Source of the DNA: Clostridiales bacterium
GTDB taxonomy: Bacteria; Bacillota; Clostridia; Oscillospirales; Oscillospiraceae
DNA: 64,000 bases
Assembly (NCBI GenBank): GCA_004557075.1
Contig: SFEX01000008.1
Span: forward strand, 62,001 to 126,000
Direction of reading: 5' to 3'
Numbering within the stretch: the stretch's first letter is position 1; each line of letters begins with the position of its first letter. A program made the position numbers and the translations under genes. Below, one piece after another: positions 37,436 through 46,850 of this stretch. Under the pieces are notes generated by a model. The model searched no databases and was not told the origin of the DNA. It saw nothing but the letters and a program-made list of their open reading frames with translations.

Positions 37436-37852
37436 CGGCGGCTGCCGCAGAGCAATTCGTTGCGACGCTTATGGTAATCGCTTTTGCCGGTGCTCGACCT
37501 TTTACACTGGAAATGTCGTATTGCGCTCGCGCGTTCAATTAGACAATGCAATGTTGAACAGCGCTTTATCGGACACGTTGAGTAGAAGTGACAGCATGTA
37601 ATCTACTACAGTCGAGCCTTGTAATTGGTGCGGGGGCCGGCGAGGCAAAGTTGAACATTGCTTCGCGTTGGTTCGCACTGGGGTTGTACCAAGTTGAATC
37701 TTAGGGCGACTGTAGAGCGCTCAGCGGGTTTACAAAGGGCTGCAAGCCCTTGTTTGCATTTCTTTTGTAACTTTTCTTTGGCAACACAAAGAAAAGTTTA
37801 AGGAAAGGTCTGCAATGACGTTTATTGATATTGCGAGTAGAAGAACGCATTG
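37436..37852. repeat. Intergenic repeat with long inverted repeats
   Basis: 417 bases without a gene. It contains ACAAAGGGCTGCAAGCCCTTGT (two-part hairpin near 37732-37753) and AACTTTTCTTTG/CAAAGAAAAGTT (37769-37798) separated by 6 bases. The latter pattern recalls a dispersed intergenic repeat of gut Clostridia, by memory only. The remainder shows no ORF, promoter or RNA fold I can defend. Confidence 0.5.
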
Positions 37853-37900
37853 AAAACACCTCATCCGTCACCTGCGGTGAGCCGGATGAGGTGTTCTTTT
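37853..37900 (-). terminator. Terminator of the ABC-FtsX gene
   Basis: AACACCTCATCCG/CGGATGAGGTGTT, 13-bp stem, with T-rich flank on the minus strand; it overlaps the stop codon of the ABC gene. Confidence 0.8.
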
Positions 37901-40850
37901 ATTCGGTCCTGAGCGCGACTACGGGGTCTTTATTTGCTGCGAAGCGTGAGGGGATAAGTCCGGCCACAACGGTGAGCAGCATGCTTATTGCTACAAGTAT
38001 TACCGCAGCCACGGGAGGCAGCACTGCGTTTATGGAGTATATGCCCGTGAGGTGGTGGACAATAGCGTTTATCGGGACGCACAGCAGCATAGTTGCCAGT
38101 ATGCCGATAAGTCCCGCGCCCAAGCCAACGATGACCGTTTCCGCGTTGAACACGCGGGATATATCCTTCTTAGAGGCACCGATGGCGCGCAGGATGCCGA
38201 TCTCCTTGGTTCGCTCGAGCACGCTGATATAGGTGATAATGCCAATCATGATGCTGGAGACGATGAGGCTTATCGCCACAAACGCGATGAGAACATAGGA
38301 TATAACGTCGATGATGGTGGTAACGGAGCTCATTATCAGCGCAACGTAGTCTGTGTAGCTGATCTGATCCTCGGTATCAACGCTGTCGTTATAGTCCTCG
38401 ATTATGTCAGCGACGGCGTCCTTGGCGGCGAAGGTCGCGACATAGATATTGACGCCGGAGGGGGAGTCAAGCTCGACATAACCCAGATCGCGGAGATTTT
38501 TATCAAAACTGGAGTCGGAAAAGGTCTCAGGCATGAAGTTATCGTATATGAGCTTATAGCCCTCGTCCGTGAAGTAGCACTGGTCGAATGCCTCGGCAAG
38601 ACTTGCGGTGGAGAGCTGGCTCATCTGAGCTTTGACGTTGTCGGAATATGCCTTTGAGATCTGCTGGCTCATCATCTCGCGCATATATGAGATGAGAGTA
38701 TCATCGTCCATGGCCGAGAGCATATCCGCATACTCGGGATAGTTTTCAACGACGGTATTTTCAATATCCTCGCGTGATACGCCGTCGAGCTGCTCGTCGA
38801 TCATGGAATCGACATACGACTCGGGCGCAACGGACATATAGTTAACGTACAGCTCCGCTTTCTTAGCGCTGTCAATTCCGGCACAGTAGTCGATGACCGC
38901 CTGCTTTATCTCCTCGGCGGTAAGGGCGCGGTTTGTCTCCTTGAAGGGCAGACCGGTGAAAATATCGTGCTCGGGGTCGGCAAGCTGCTGCTTGACAAGC
39001 TCCTTGTCGGCGGTCTGCTCGACAACGTATTTTGTCAGGGCGTTCGTGTAGCCGATGGCGCCGGTCATCATACCGGATACCGCGTCCTCGTTCTGGCGGA
39101 CAACGCCCACTATCTTGAGCTGGATGCCGTTGCCATAAAGGGTCTTGAGGCCGAGAGCGTCGGTGCTTATGTCCTTATATTCGCCGGTGGTGGGGTCCTC
39201 CTGCCAGCAGTCGGCGGGGAGGATGAGGCTGAAGGTCTTTTGGCAGACGTCGGCATAGCTCCAGCTCTCCATCTTCGTGGTGTCTACCTGCTCGCCCTTC
39301 ATGTAGTTTGTCATGGCCGAGAGCATCTCGGATGAGGACTTGAGCCCGAGGGCGTACAGCACCATGTCGGACACCTCGTTATTCTCGTCAACGATGAGCA
39401 CGGTTTCGTCGTAATTCTGCGGCCATGTGCCGTAGAGCACGTCGTACTGCTGCTGCACAAGGTCGCTTACAAGGCCGTTATCGCCCGGCAGCATCTCCTG
39501 CCATACAACAAATTGATTGCTCGTGCCGCTCATGCCGGAAGAACTGAGCATATTGTTCATGGATGCATTTACCGATTCCTCGGCGTCCTCGCCGATTATA
39601 CCGGCTCGCATCCTGCTCATCAGGGTCATGACGTCGGACTTGACGATGTTACCGTCAACATCCTTCGTATAAAGGTTCATGGGCAGGTCGTAGGTGTACT
39701 GGATGTTCGATACATTTTCGCTCAGCGGCGTATCGCCCGCCATTTGCTCGTCTAAAAAGACCTTGAAATCGCGCAGATTGTTCGTCTCGATCTCGGCGTT
39801 TGTCATGGTGTTCATCATGTCGTACATGATGGTGTTGCCATATACTGCGTCCTTATCGTGCGCGTTTTCGCCGGACTGGGCATGAACGCCCATGAGACTT
39901 GTCATCAGCTCCGTCATATCGACGGTCTCGGCCTGAATGGATATGGGGTAGGAGGAGAGCGTATCCTCCTGCACCTTGTCAATATAGTTGTTGACGCCTG
40001 TGGATATCGACAGGATAAGGGCGATGCCGATGATGCCGATGCTTCCGGCAAACGAGGTCAGGAAGGTTCGGCCCTTCTTCGTCATAAGGTTGTTGAGCGA
40101 GAGCGACAGCGCCGTGAGGTAGCTCATGACCGTCTTTCGCTGCGGCGGGGGAGTTGCAACACCATCTTCGGATGAATACGGCATGGAGTCTGCGGTGATG
40201 AGGCCATCCTTGAGGCGGATTATGCGCGAGGCGTAGGTTTCCGCCAGCTCGGGGTTGTGCGTAACCATGATGATGAGCTTATCCTTGGATATCTCCTTGA
40301 GTATCTCCATGATCTGAACGCTCGTCTCGGAGTCGAGGGCGCCTGTCGGCTCGTCGGCAAGGAGAATATCAGGATCGTTGACAAGGGCGCGGGCGATCGC
40401 AACGCGCTGCATCTGGCCACCGGACATCTGGTTCGGCTTTTTGTTTAGCTGATCGCCGAGGCCGACCTGTTCGAGCACCTTTACGGCGCGCTCACGCCGC
40501 TCACTCTTTGAAACTCCGGAGAGCGTGAGGGCAAGCTCAACGTTTGAGAGCACTGTCTGGTGAGGGATTAGATTGTACGATTGGAAAACAAAACCTATCG
40601 AGTGGTTGCGGTATGTGTCCCAATCCCTGTCGCCGTAATCCTTGGTGGAGCGGCCGTTTATTATCAGATCACCCTCTGTATACTGATCGAGGCCGCCGAT
40701 GATGTTCAGAAGCGTGGTTTTGCCGCAGCCCGAGTGGCCGAGCACCGCCACAAATTCGCTTTCCCGGAATTCAAGGTCGATACCCTTCAGCGCGTGAACG
40801 GTATCGTCGCCAAGGACATAATCCTTAGTTATGCCTTTAAGCTTGAGCAT
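37899..40850 (-). CDS. ABC transporter ATPase fused to FtsX-type permease (MacB-like)
   Basis: A 983-residue protein. The N-terminal ABC domain (about 1-225) has Walker [13 protein letters not shown], signature [13 protein letters not shown] and Walker [14 protein letters not shown] helix near 275-300 leads to a very large extracytoplasmic domain (about 310-790), and three C-terminal FtsX helices follow ([51 protein letters not shown]). MacB/LolCDE-type mechanotransmission complexes export peptides or lipoproteins or sense antibiotics; here both halves are one chain. ATG 40850 follows GGAGGAG; the longer frame upstream lacks a ribosome site. Substrate unknown. Confidence 0.92.
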   Translation of the reverse strand: MLKLKGITKDYVLGDDTVHALKGIDLEFRESEFVAVLGHSGCGKTTLLNIIGGLDQYTEGDLIINGRSTKDYGDRDWDTYRNHSIGFVFQSYNLIPHQTVLSNVELALTLSGVSKSERRERAVKVLEQVGLGDQLNKKPNQMSGGQMQRVAIARALVNDPDILLADEPTGALDSETSVQIMEILKEISKDKLIIMVTHNPELAETYASRIIRLKDGLITADSMPYSSEDGVATPPPQRKTVMSYLTALSLSLNNLMTKKGRTFLTSFAGSIGIIGIALILSISTGVNNYIDKVQEDTLSSYPISIQAETVDMTELMTSLMGVHAQSGENAHDKDAVYGNTIMYDMMNTMTNAEIETNNLRDFKVFLDEQMAGDTPLSENVSNIQYTYDLPMNLYTKDVDGNIVKSDVMTLMSRMRAGIIGEDAEESVNASMNNMLSSSGMSGTSNQFVVWQEMLPGDNGLVSDLVQQQYDVLYGTWPQNYDETVLIVDENNEVSDMVLYALGLKSSSEMLSAMTNYMKGEQVDTTKMESWSYADVCQKTFSLILPADCWQEDPTTGEYKDISTDALGLKTLYGNGIQLKIVGVVRQNEDAVSGMMTGAIGYTNALTKYVVEQTADKELVKQQLADPEHDIFTGLPFKETNRALTAEEIKQAVIDYCAGIDSAKKAELYVNYMSVAPESYVDSMIDEQLDGVSREDIENTVVENYPEYADMLSAMDDDTLISYMREMMSQQISKAYSDNVKAQMSQLSTASLAEAFDQCYFTDEGYKLIYDNFMPETFSDSSFDKNLRDLGYVELDSPSGVNIYVATFAAKDAVADIIEDYNDSVDTEDQISYTDYVALIMSSVTTIIDVISYVLIAFVAISLIVSSIMIGIITYISVLERTKEIGILRAIGASKKDISRVFNAETVIVGLGAGLIGILATMLLCVPINAIVHHLTGIYSINAVLPPVAAVILVAISMLLTVVAGLIPSRFAANKDPVVALRTE

Positions 40851-41004
40851 TAAGAAAACTCCTCCAAATAGACGTAATATATTGAAGCAATTATCGTATC
40901 TTTCAATGCCAAAGTCAAGAGAAGTCACAAAAAGTTCAGAAAATTTGAGTGATTTCAGTGGGAACAAAAAGCGCTGCAAACCGCTTGACGGCATGCAGCG
41001 CTCT

Positions 41005-41081
41005 TGGCACCCACAAGAGGATTCGAACCTCCGACCCCTCGCTTAGGAGGCGAGTGCTCTATCCAGCTGAGCTATGTGGGC
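41005..41081 (-). tRNA. tRNA-Arg(CCT)
   Basis: A 77-base tRNA on the minus strand. Acceptor GCCCACA/TGTGGGT, discriminator G, encoded CCA. The anticodon stem CTCGC/GCGAG encloses loop CTCCTAA, anticodon CCT. The T-arm GGAGGTTCGAATCCTC is regular. Confidence 0.96.
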
Positions 41082-41286
41082 ATAATATAATTATTTTATA
41101 CCATGACGGGACGCTTGTCAATATCATATAAGATCATTTCAAGCATACAGCTTGAAATTTGTTCATAAAATATTCATAGAATGTTTCCAAAAATCATGAT
41201 ATAATCATAAACAAAATTATGCATTTTGCCATAATTTTTTGACTTGCTGTGAACGGAACACAAATTATTTAAATGGAGGGGGAAAT

Positions 41287-41931
41287 ATGTTCTCTGATTT
41301 CACGCAGTCTGCGCTTACCATTTTGCGTAACCCGCAGGCGACAATGCAGTGGTACGTTGTGCCGCTGTTCCTGATAGTTCTTTACATAGTAACTAAAGAA
41401 CTGCACGATAAACACTACAAGGTTGTCCTTGGCGGCCTTGCGCTGTGGGGAATGGATCTTTTCAATGAGATATGGAACTCGATGGTCTGCTCACTCAGCG
41501 GATTCGCTCCCGTGTGGGGTACGCCGGCCGGTGTGGGTGACACATCGCTTCTTATACTCATAGGCTACAACATTGAAATATCAATGATGTTCCTGGTAAT
41601 GGGCATCTCCGCCTGCCTGATGCTGCCCGAGGACAGGAAAGCAAAAATACTCGGAATTAATAACCGCATATTCTTTGCCGTCCTGCTGACAACGGCAGCG
41701 GTTGCCGTCGAGTGCTTCCTCAACTATTGCGGAATACTCACATGGGAATGGCCGTTCTGGCAGAGAACATGTCCGTGGCTGCTCTGGCTCATCGGCTATC
41801 TTCCGTTTTTCGCAACGGCGTTTTATGTGCACGACAGACCGACGACCAAGGGCGCTGCCAAGGTTGTCGGCGGCATCCTTGGGATGGATGTAGTTCTTCT
41901 CGTTATATGCGCATTCTGCGGATTGCTGTAA
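41287..41931 (+). CDS. Six-helix membrane protein, unknown function
   Basis: A 214-residue integral membrane protein with about six helices (MQWYVVPLFLIVLYIVTKEL, TSLLILIGYNIEISMMFLVM, IFFAVLLTTAAVAVECFLNY, PWLLWLIGYLPFFATAFYVH and a final VVGGILGMDVVLLVICAFCG). Acidic and Trp residues sit at helix ends. ATG 41287 follows GGAGGGGGAAAT. A 30-codon membrane ORF follows after 13 bases, probably co-translated. No family is recognised with confidence. Confidence 0.7.
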   Translation: MFSDFTQSALTILRNPQATMQWYVVPLFLIVLYIVTKELHDKHYKVVLGGLALWGMDLFNEIWNSMVCSLSGFAPVWGTPAGVGDTSLLILIGYNIEISMMFLVMGISACLMLPEDRKAKILGINNRIFFAVLLTTAAVAVECFLNYCGILTWEWPFWQRTCPWLLWLIGYLPFFATAFYVHDRPTTKGAAKVVGGILGMDVVLLVICAFCGLL

Positions 41932-41944
41932 GGGGGTGACATTC

Positions 41945-42037
41945 ATGAATACAGCAGCTCTGATAGTTCTTATAGCGGCAACGGTTATTGACTGCGGTTT
42001 CGTATTTGTCGCTTTCCGTGATTTTCTCAAAAAATAA
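41945..42037 (+). CDS. 30-residue single-helix membrane microprotein
   Basis: ATG at 41945 preceded by AAGGGGGTGAC at 7 bases. It encodes MNTAALIVLIAATVIDCGFV and then FVAFRDFLKK, one hydrophobic helix with an Asp-Cys pair in its middle and a basic C-terminus. Position directly after the six-helix protein and before a terminator-like hairpin suggests a small accessory subunit. The size makes it unprovable by composition alone; the ribosome site is the main support. Confidence 0.55.
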   Translation: MNTAALIVLIAATVIDCGFVFVAFRDFLKK

Positions 42038-42045
42038 CAGCTAAT

Positions 42046-42075
42046 AAAGCAGCCCTGCGATCGTAGGGCTGCTTT
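42046..42075 (+). terminator. Hairpin after the membrane operon
   Basis: AAAGCAGCCCT/AGGGCTGCTTT, 11-bp stem. Only three T before G, so a weaker terminator. Confidence 0.65.
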
Positions 42076-42143
42076 GCTGTGTGCGGAGCGGAGGATTAAT
42101 GCACTGCCGCCGTGTCAATACTACTGGCATGGAGGTGGCGTAC

Positions 42144-42968
42144 ATGAAAAACAAAGGCTTTGAGGGCTGGTATTTTAAACATCAGAGGAGCGGCGACGTG
42201 CTGGCGTTTATTCCGGGCATAGCGGAGAGCGGCGCTTTTATCCAGATGCTCTCGCCCGACACATCGCGGCAATTTGACGTGCCGGAGCTGACGGTCAGGG
42301 GAGACGTTATATACGCGGGCGGTTGCGAGTTTTCAAAACGCGGCTGCAAAATAAACTTGCCGAGCGTGACAGGGGAGATATCATACGGCGCGCTCACGAA
42401 GCTTCGCAGCGATATAATGGGGCCGTTCAGATTTTTTCCAATGGAGTGCCGCCACGGCGTTATAAGCATGGCGCATACGCTCAGCGGCAGCATAAGCGTT
42501 GACGGGCAGCCGCACTGTTTTGACGGCGGTGTCGGCTATATCGAAAAGGACAGCGGAACATCGTTTCCAAGCTCTTATCAGTGGCTCCAGTGCAACAGCT
42601 TTCCCGAGCCGTGCTCTGTGATGCTGTCGGTTGCGCATATTCCGTTTGGCGGCCTGAGCTTTGAAGGCTGCATCTGCGCGATAATATACGGCGGTCGCGA
42701 GTACCGCCTTGCCACCTATAACGGAGTGCGCATATGCGCAGCTTCGGAAAAGCACATATGCCTGACGCAAGGCAATCTGCTGTTTGAAGCCGACATTGAG
42801 CCATCGCAGAGCGGTCATCCGCTGCGTTCGCCCGTAAAGGGCAGCATGTCCGGCACGATACGCGAGAGCAGCAACGCCGCTGTGCGTATCCGTCTCTGGC
42901 GGCGGGGAGAGCCGGTATTCGACCTTGAAAGCGGCGGCGCAATGTACGAATATGTACCGGCGAAATGA
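42144..42968 (+). CDS. Tocopherol-cyclase-like (VTE1 family) protein
   Basis: A 274-residue soluble protein resembling the lipocalin-like tocopherol cyclase family: it opens NKGFEGWYFKHQ (about 2-13), LAFIPGI, GAFIQML, and the mid-protein YIEKDSGTSFPSSYQWLQCN (about 133-152). Plant and cyanobacterial members close the chroman ring of tocopherol. Firmicutes make no tocopherol as far as known, so the bacterial substrate is open. ATG 42144 follows GGAGGTGG. The upstream in-frame ATGs lack a ribosome site. No pathway partner is adjacent. Confidence 0.75.
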   Translation: MKNKGFEGWYFKHQRSGDVLAFIPGIAESGAFIQMLSPDTSRQFDVPELTVRGDVIYAGGCEFSKRGCKINLPSVTGEISYGALTKLRSDIMGPFRFFPMECRHGVISMAHTLSGSISVDGQPHCFDGGVGYIEKDSGTSFPSSYQWLQCNSFPEPCSVMLSVAHIPFGGLSFEGCICAIIYGGREYRLATYNGVRICAASEKHICLTQGNLLFEADIEPSQSGHPLRSPVKGSMSGTIRESSNAAVRIRLWRRGEPVFDLESGGAMYEYVPAK

Positions 42969-43023
42969 TTCCGGACGTGCAAACGGAGCGGTGTTCTAAC
43001 CGCTCCGTTTATAATGCAAGGCA

Positions 43024-43062
43024 TAAAAAAGCACTGATTTCTATGAAATCAATGCTTTTTTG
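43024..43062. terminator. Terminator between convergent genes
   Basis: AAAAAAGCACTGATTTC/GAAATCAATGCTTTTTT (one mismatch) with a TAT loop; usable from both sides. Confidence 0.85.
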
Positions 43063-43071
43063 CGGTTTTGA

Positions 43072-43377
43072 TTATTTGCGGCAGGAAGAGCAGCCTTCCT
43101 CCGGGCAGAGGCAGTCGTGGAAGAGATCCAGCTTGAGCTGGAGAGCCAGCTCTAAACGCGTCACAGCGGCGAGAACGCGCTCAAGGCTTCTGTTGACGCA
43201 GATAAGATCATTCGCCGCTATGCAGCACGGGTCGCAGAGCTTCTCTACCTTATGGTGCTCGGCGTCTAAAATATCGGCAAGAGCCTCCTGCTGCTTGGCG
43301 ACGGACTCTATAAGCTCGGTTATGGCCTTGCAGCGCTCGCTCTCGCGCCGGGGCGGTATGGTCTGAACGGTGTCCAT
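43072..43377 (-). CDS. Cys-rich helical hypothetical protein
   Basis: A 101-residue protein, strongly helical, with a Cys pair in the middle (CDPCC) and a Cys-rich tail (CLCPEEGCSSCRK) that could bind metal. AGGAGAAAG precedes ATG. No known domain; it may be a spore-coat-type or metal-binding protein, but nothing here proves either. Confidence 0.6.
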   Translation of the reverse strand: MDTVQTIPPRRESERCKAITELIESVAKQQEALADILDAEHHKVEKLCDPCCIAANDLICVNRSLERVLAAVTRLELALQLKLDLFHDCLCPEEGCSSCRK

Positions 43378-43520
43378 ATATTTATCTTTCTCCTTATATT
43401 ATGATCGGGCCTTATGGCTCAGCTCATCATATGTGAGGATGAGGAGGACTGACACAATATGCAAAACCCGCTTGCCAGAAAAAAGAAAGCTCGAAATCTT
43501 ATGATTTCGAGCTAAATTTC

Positions 43521-43579
<59 letters not shown>

Positions 43580-43917
43580 GGTTAGTGCGGTTACATACCC
43601 CCCTAAACCGGGTCAAATGAGCGCTTCAATATGCGGGAATTTCTATTTAACTCAGTTAGTATATCTCCGGACTTGGAAGGATATAAGCATGGTTTTCAGG
43701 AAGTTGCGGTTTTTCCATGTCAAGTCCATAACCTTTGACTAATTGAGCCGCTCCCCCAGTGGAAACGATTTGGGCTAAAAAACAAGTCTGCATGTATGTT
43801 AATCGTAGTTTAGGCTTCTTTTCTTATCGAAGCTAGAAGGTCTGAAAATGCTTTCCACATCCAAACAACAGGACTTTGGGACATTTTGTCCCGAAGTCCC
43901 GGCTGAAAGGAGGACTT
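43580..43917. other. Left end of the second mobile element
   Basis: 338 bases between the cut tRNA-Ala and the first element gene. It begins GGTTAGTGCGGTTACATACC and contains the tRNA-like GGAGATATA complement and, at its right end, the first GGGACA-N3-TGTCCC palindrome and a strong ribosome site. No gene seen. Likely carries an element end (att) and a promoter. Confidence 0.5.
43873..43897. promoter_or_regulatory. Element palindrome copy 1
   Basis: ACTTT-GGGACA-TTT-TGTCCC-GAAGT: core 43878-43892, 25-base imperfect palindrome. It lies 20 bases upstream of the first element gene, between promoter region and ribosome site. One of five related sites in this element. Confidence 0.65.
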
Positions 43918-45336
43918 ATGCCGAAATATTATGAGATCAACGAGGCGGCGGCAAAGCGGGCAAAGGACATGAACAGCTATTCCGACTATGCCCCCGGCTC
44001 GGCCACAGCGGGCTACCGGGCGATGGTGGATGAAGCCTATGCGCTGGCAGAGAAGCAGAAAGCACAGGTCGATCCCATGTACCATGATAAGATCGACGCC
44101 CTTGTTGACCGTTACGCTCGCAGGCTGGCGGAAAACCTCAATGAGCGCAACGCCATTGACGCCCGTGTTCCGTCTATTCTGATCACCGGGGGCGGCAATT
44201 TCCCCGTGGCGAAAAAGGCTAAACAGAACGCCGCCCGGGATCGCAACTACGGCGAGTACGCTGAAATTGAAAAGCTGCTGGACAAGATACGCTCCACAGG
44301 TAGGGGCGGTATCAGTGCCGACGATGACCTCGCCGTGGAAAAGCTCACAAAAAAGCTGGAGGGGATGGAGTCCCAGCAGGCCATGATGAAGGCGGTCAAT
44401 GCCTACTACCGCAAGCACAAGACGCTGGAGGGCTGCCCCGAGCTGACGGCGGAGCAGGTGGAAAAGGTCAAGGCGTCCATGTCCCAAGACTGGCGCAAAG
44501 ACCCCGTTCCGTTTCCGTCCTATCTGCTCACCAACAATAACGCCAATATCCGGGGCTGGACATTCCCCGGCGGCGAGGCCAAAGTCAATGAAACGGAGAA
44601 CCGCTTGCAGCTCATTTTTGAAGATAAGCCGGACGCCGACACCCGGCAGGCGCTCAAAAGCGAGGGCTTCAAGTGGGCACCCAGCCAAGGAGCATGGCAG
44701 CGGCAGCTCAATCAGAACGCCATCCGTGCCGCCGCAAGGCTGGATTTTCTGCGCCCGGAGGATGGCAAAAGCCCCTATCAGCTTCAGCCCGCCGTCATGC
44801 TGGAAAACGGCAGGGGCTTTGCGCTGGGGCATAATCCCGCTGCGCCCTCGCCCTATGTCACATGGGCTTGCTATGATGACAGGGACGGCCAGCGGCAGTA
44901 TGAATGGGGACATTACGGCAGCGACCGTGCCGCTCTGGAACAGGACTTTACGGCGCGGGTGAAGGAGTACCAGCGTCTTTACAATGTCGGTGTCAGGCAG
45001 ACCGAGGCTCCCGGCCTTTACAAGTATTATTCCACCCAGCGCCCTGTGGACATTGGGACATTTCCCAAGCCGCCCCGCAACGCCCCGGATGAGATCGTCA
45101 ACTACGATCAGCGCGTCCCGGTTGAAAATGGGGCTTTTCTGGCGTGGGGGCATTTGACCTACACACGGCCATTGACAAAACGGCAGGCGTCTGACTATGA
45201 GCTGCGGCCTTCGCCCGACAATCCCGACAGACCCCGTTCGATCCGGGAGCAGATGAAAACCGCCGCAAAACAGGTCGAGGCTGGCCGTGGGCAATCCGCC
45301 CCAAAGAAAAATGCCCCTGACCGGGGCGACAGATAG
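43918..45336 (+). CDS. Large mobilome protein (LPD-type), unknown function
   Basis: A 472-residue soluble protein. An N-terminal helical domain (YYEINEAAAKRAKDMNSYSD, AEKQKAQVDPMYHDKIDALV) contains ARVPSILITGGGNFP (about 80). A central segment NIRGWTFPGGEAKVNETENR (about 203) and FEDKPDADTRQALKSEGFKW resemble polyvalent-protein modules of Firmicutes elements. The C-terminal half has FALGHNPAAPSPYVTWACYD. These are recalled family features; no enzyme motif is certain. ATG 43918 follows AAGGAGGAC. First gene of the element's leftmost operon. Confidence 0.7.
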   Translation: MPKYYEINEAAAKRAKDMNSYSDYAPGSATAGYRAMVDEAYALAEKQKAQVDPMYHDKIDALVDRYARRLAENLNERNAIDARVPSILITGGGNFPVAKKAKQNAARDRNYGEYAEIEKLLDKIRSTGRGGISADDDLAVEKLTKKLEGMESQQAMMKAVNAYYRKHKTLEGCPELTAEQVEKVKASMSQDWRKDPVPFPSYLLTNNNANIRGWTFPGGEAKVNETENRLQLIFEDKPDADTRQALKSEGFKWAPSQGAWQRQLNQNAIRAAARLDFLRPEDGKSPYQLQPAVMLENGRGFALGHNPAAPSPYVTWACYDDRDGQRQYEWGHYGSDRAALEQDFTARVKEYQRLYNVGVRQTEAPGLYKYYSTQRPVDIGTFPKPPRNAPDEIVNYDQRVPVENGAFLAWGHLTYTRPLTKRQASDYELRPSPDNPDRPRSIREQMKTAAKQVEAGRGQSAPKKNAPDRGDR

Positions 45337-45346
45337 GAGGATATTT

Positions 45347-45520
45347 ATGGAGCAGGAACGCAATTCCAACAGGAACGCCGAGCTTGCGATGGAGCAGAAC
45401 GGGAACATGATCGACGGCATCATCAACAATCTGCCTGTGCTGTCCCGGTCGGAAAAGCCTTTGGACAAAGTGCGGGAACACCCGCCGAAACGCCGCAGCC
45501 GGGAGCGTGAGGAGCGTTGA
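45347..45520 (+). CDS. DUF4316-like small element protein
   Basis: A 57-residue protein: MEQERNSNRNAELAMEQNGN, then MIDGIINNLPVLSRSEKPLD, ending in a basic KRRSREREER. The NMIDGIINN centre is characteristic of DUF4316 proteins beside mobilization genes. TAGGAGGATATTT precedes ATG. Its stop overlaps the mobC start (TTGA). Confidence 0.7.
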   Translation: MEQERNSNRNAELAMEQNGNMIDGIINNLPVLSRSEKPLDKVREHPPKRRSREREER

Positions 45521-45805
45521 TAAAAAAGCGGCGGCGCTCTGTCCATCTTCATGTGATGGTGACGCCGGAGGAACAGGCGCTGATCGCTGACCGCATGACC
45601 GAGGCTGGGATCTCCAACATGGGAGCCTATATGCGGAAAATGGCACTCAACGGCTATGTTCTCCATGTTGACCTCTCGGACATCCGGGAGCTGGTAGCTT
45701 TGCAGCGGCGGTGCGGAGATCGCAGCACTCCAAAAGGACTATGCCGACCTATGGGAGCCGCTGTCCGAGCTGCTGAAAAAGCTGTCGGCGGTGGTGAGTA
45801 TGTAA
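45517..45805 (+). pseudogene. mobC: mobC relaxosome protein, internally deleted and frameshifted
   Basis: The first 55 residues are typical MobC: RRRSVHLHVMVTPEEQALIA, MTEAGISNMGAYMRKMALNG, LSDIRELVALQRRC. After about 45716 the frame changes. The authentic C-terminus EIAALQKDYADLWEPLSELL continues in another frame to a TAA at 45803-45805. About 20-30 codons between LQRRC and EIAAL are missing, so an internal deletion shifted the frame. As it stands a 115-residue hybrid ending at 45864 would be made. MobC normally aids relaxase binding at oriT. Confidence 0.8.
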
Positions 45806-45852
45806 AAATAGGGAGTGCAGATCTCGGAGGTCTGCACTCCCATTTGTTCTTT
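45806..45852. terminator. Terminator between mobC and the HNH gene
   Basis: GGGAGTGCAGA/TCTGCACTCCC stem with a CTCGG-type loop; converging genes use it. Confidence 0.75.
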
Positions 45853-46682
45853 TACCAACGATAGCAGCGGCGTGAAAAGCGAAGCTCATGCACTCCGATT
45901 TCTCGGCAAATCGAGGACATTATTTTTAAGATTTCCTCCCGCGAAGAATTAAACCATTCTTCCAGTTCCCGGTCATTAAAGCAATACATCCCATCATAGC
46001 CGTTGTCACTATAAAACGAGTAAACATGGTCATGCTCCGCTATCATTAACCGCCTGCGAATAGCCGTTAAAATATCCACTACATTATACAATTTTTCTCG
46101 CCATTCCGGGTTCTGCACAAAAGCCTTTCCATCTGCTTGCTTAATTATGTCACCATCCCGTGTGCGGAGAACACCTGTATTTAGAGCAATAATTGTATCT
46201 TCGATTGCTCGGTCAAAGTCCTCCATACGCCCTTCCTGCCGAATATCATCTTGGAAGGCTGGGCGGTCAAAGCACTGCACATAGAATTTAATCAATGAAA
46301 TATCCTGTTCTGTATTTTGGGCGGGTGAAGCAGATTCCAGCTCTAAAATAGCGGCTTCTTCGGAGAGCTGTTTCCATTTATGAAGCAAGTCAACTGTATA
46401 TCGAATGTCATCGCTATCAATCAGCTTGGAGCATGACTGGCACAGCCAAATGCCGTTTTGAATGTCCTTGCGTTCCGCAGAAGTCATATTCGTATCGTAA
46501 CGCTTTCCGCCGGGAGCCGCAGCGCAAATATGAGCTGCTACACCAATGTTAGAATAGTTTTCGGGATCATCATTTGCACCACAAGTCAGTTTCCTACAAT
46601 TAGGGTTACTGCACCGATAGCCGACGCGCTTAGCCATAATATCGATGGTTTTTGCCTTGAAGTCATCTCGATTGCTTGCCAT
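45852..46682 (-). CDS. HNH endonuclease-domain protein (cargo)
   Basis: A 276-residue protein. The N-terminal HNH-type zinc domain has GYRCSNPNCRKLTCG (about 20), NIGVAAHICAAAPGG (about 44, the H of HNH), then NGIWLCQSCSKLID (about 76). The long C-terminal part is helical and acidic without a known domain. It is AT-richer than its neighbours and points opposite to the element genes, both signs of separate acquisition. HNH proteins of this build are often defence effectors, but no partner gene is adjacent. ATG 46682 follows GGAGGTGTGAC. Confidence 0.8.
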   Translation of the reverse strand: MASNRDDFKAKTIDIMAKRVGYRCSNPNCRKLTCGANDDPENYSNIGVAAHICAAAPGGKRYDTNMTSAERKDIQNGIWLCQSCSKLIDSDDIRYTVDLLHKWKQLSEEAAILELESASPAQNTEQDISLIKFYVQCFDRPAFQDDIRQEGRMEDFDRAIEDTIIALNTGVLRTRDGDIIKQADGKAFVQNPEWREKLYNVVDILTAIRRRLMIAEHDHVYSFYSDNGYDGMYCFNDRELEEWFNSSREEILKIMSSICREIGVHELRFSRRCYRW

Positions 46683-46850
46683 TGTCACACCTCCAATTCA
46701 CTATTTAGAATTATATCACTTATGTGCTTGAATGGCTATAATTGTTTCTCAAAACATAGCTTGTTCGACATCCTTGTGTGCCTATTTTCCCAGCGGTATA
46801 ATATGGGTAGAAGGACAAACCAACCCGATTTTTTAATGGAGGTAGCTGCT

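Noticed and set aside
43580..43668. Intron or group I-like insertion in tRNA-Ala
   Set aside because: 80 bases is too short for a group I intron and bacterial tRNA introns lie in the anticodon loop; an element end is a simpler reading.
45051..45070. Sixth copy of the GGGACA palindrome inside the LPD gene
   Set aside because: Only the left half is present (GGGACATTTCCC lacks TGT); it lies in coding sequence.
43810..45666. Long open frame on the minus strand opposite the LPD-type gene
   Set aside because: It is the mirror of a GC-rich coding strand; no ribosome site, no plausible domain, and the plus strand has strong start signals and conserved motifs.
46458..46850. 5' extension of the CD1845-like protein
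   Set aside because: The frame is open by chance opposite the HNH gene; GGAGGTAGCTGCT directly precedes ATG 46851.
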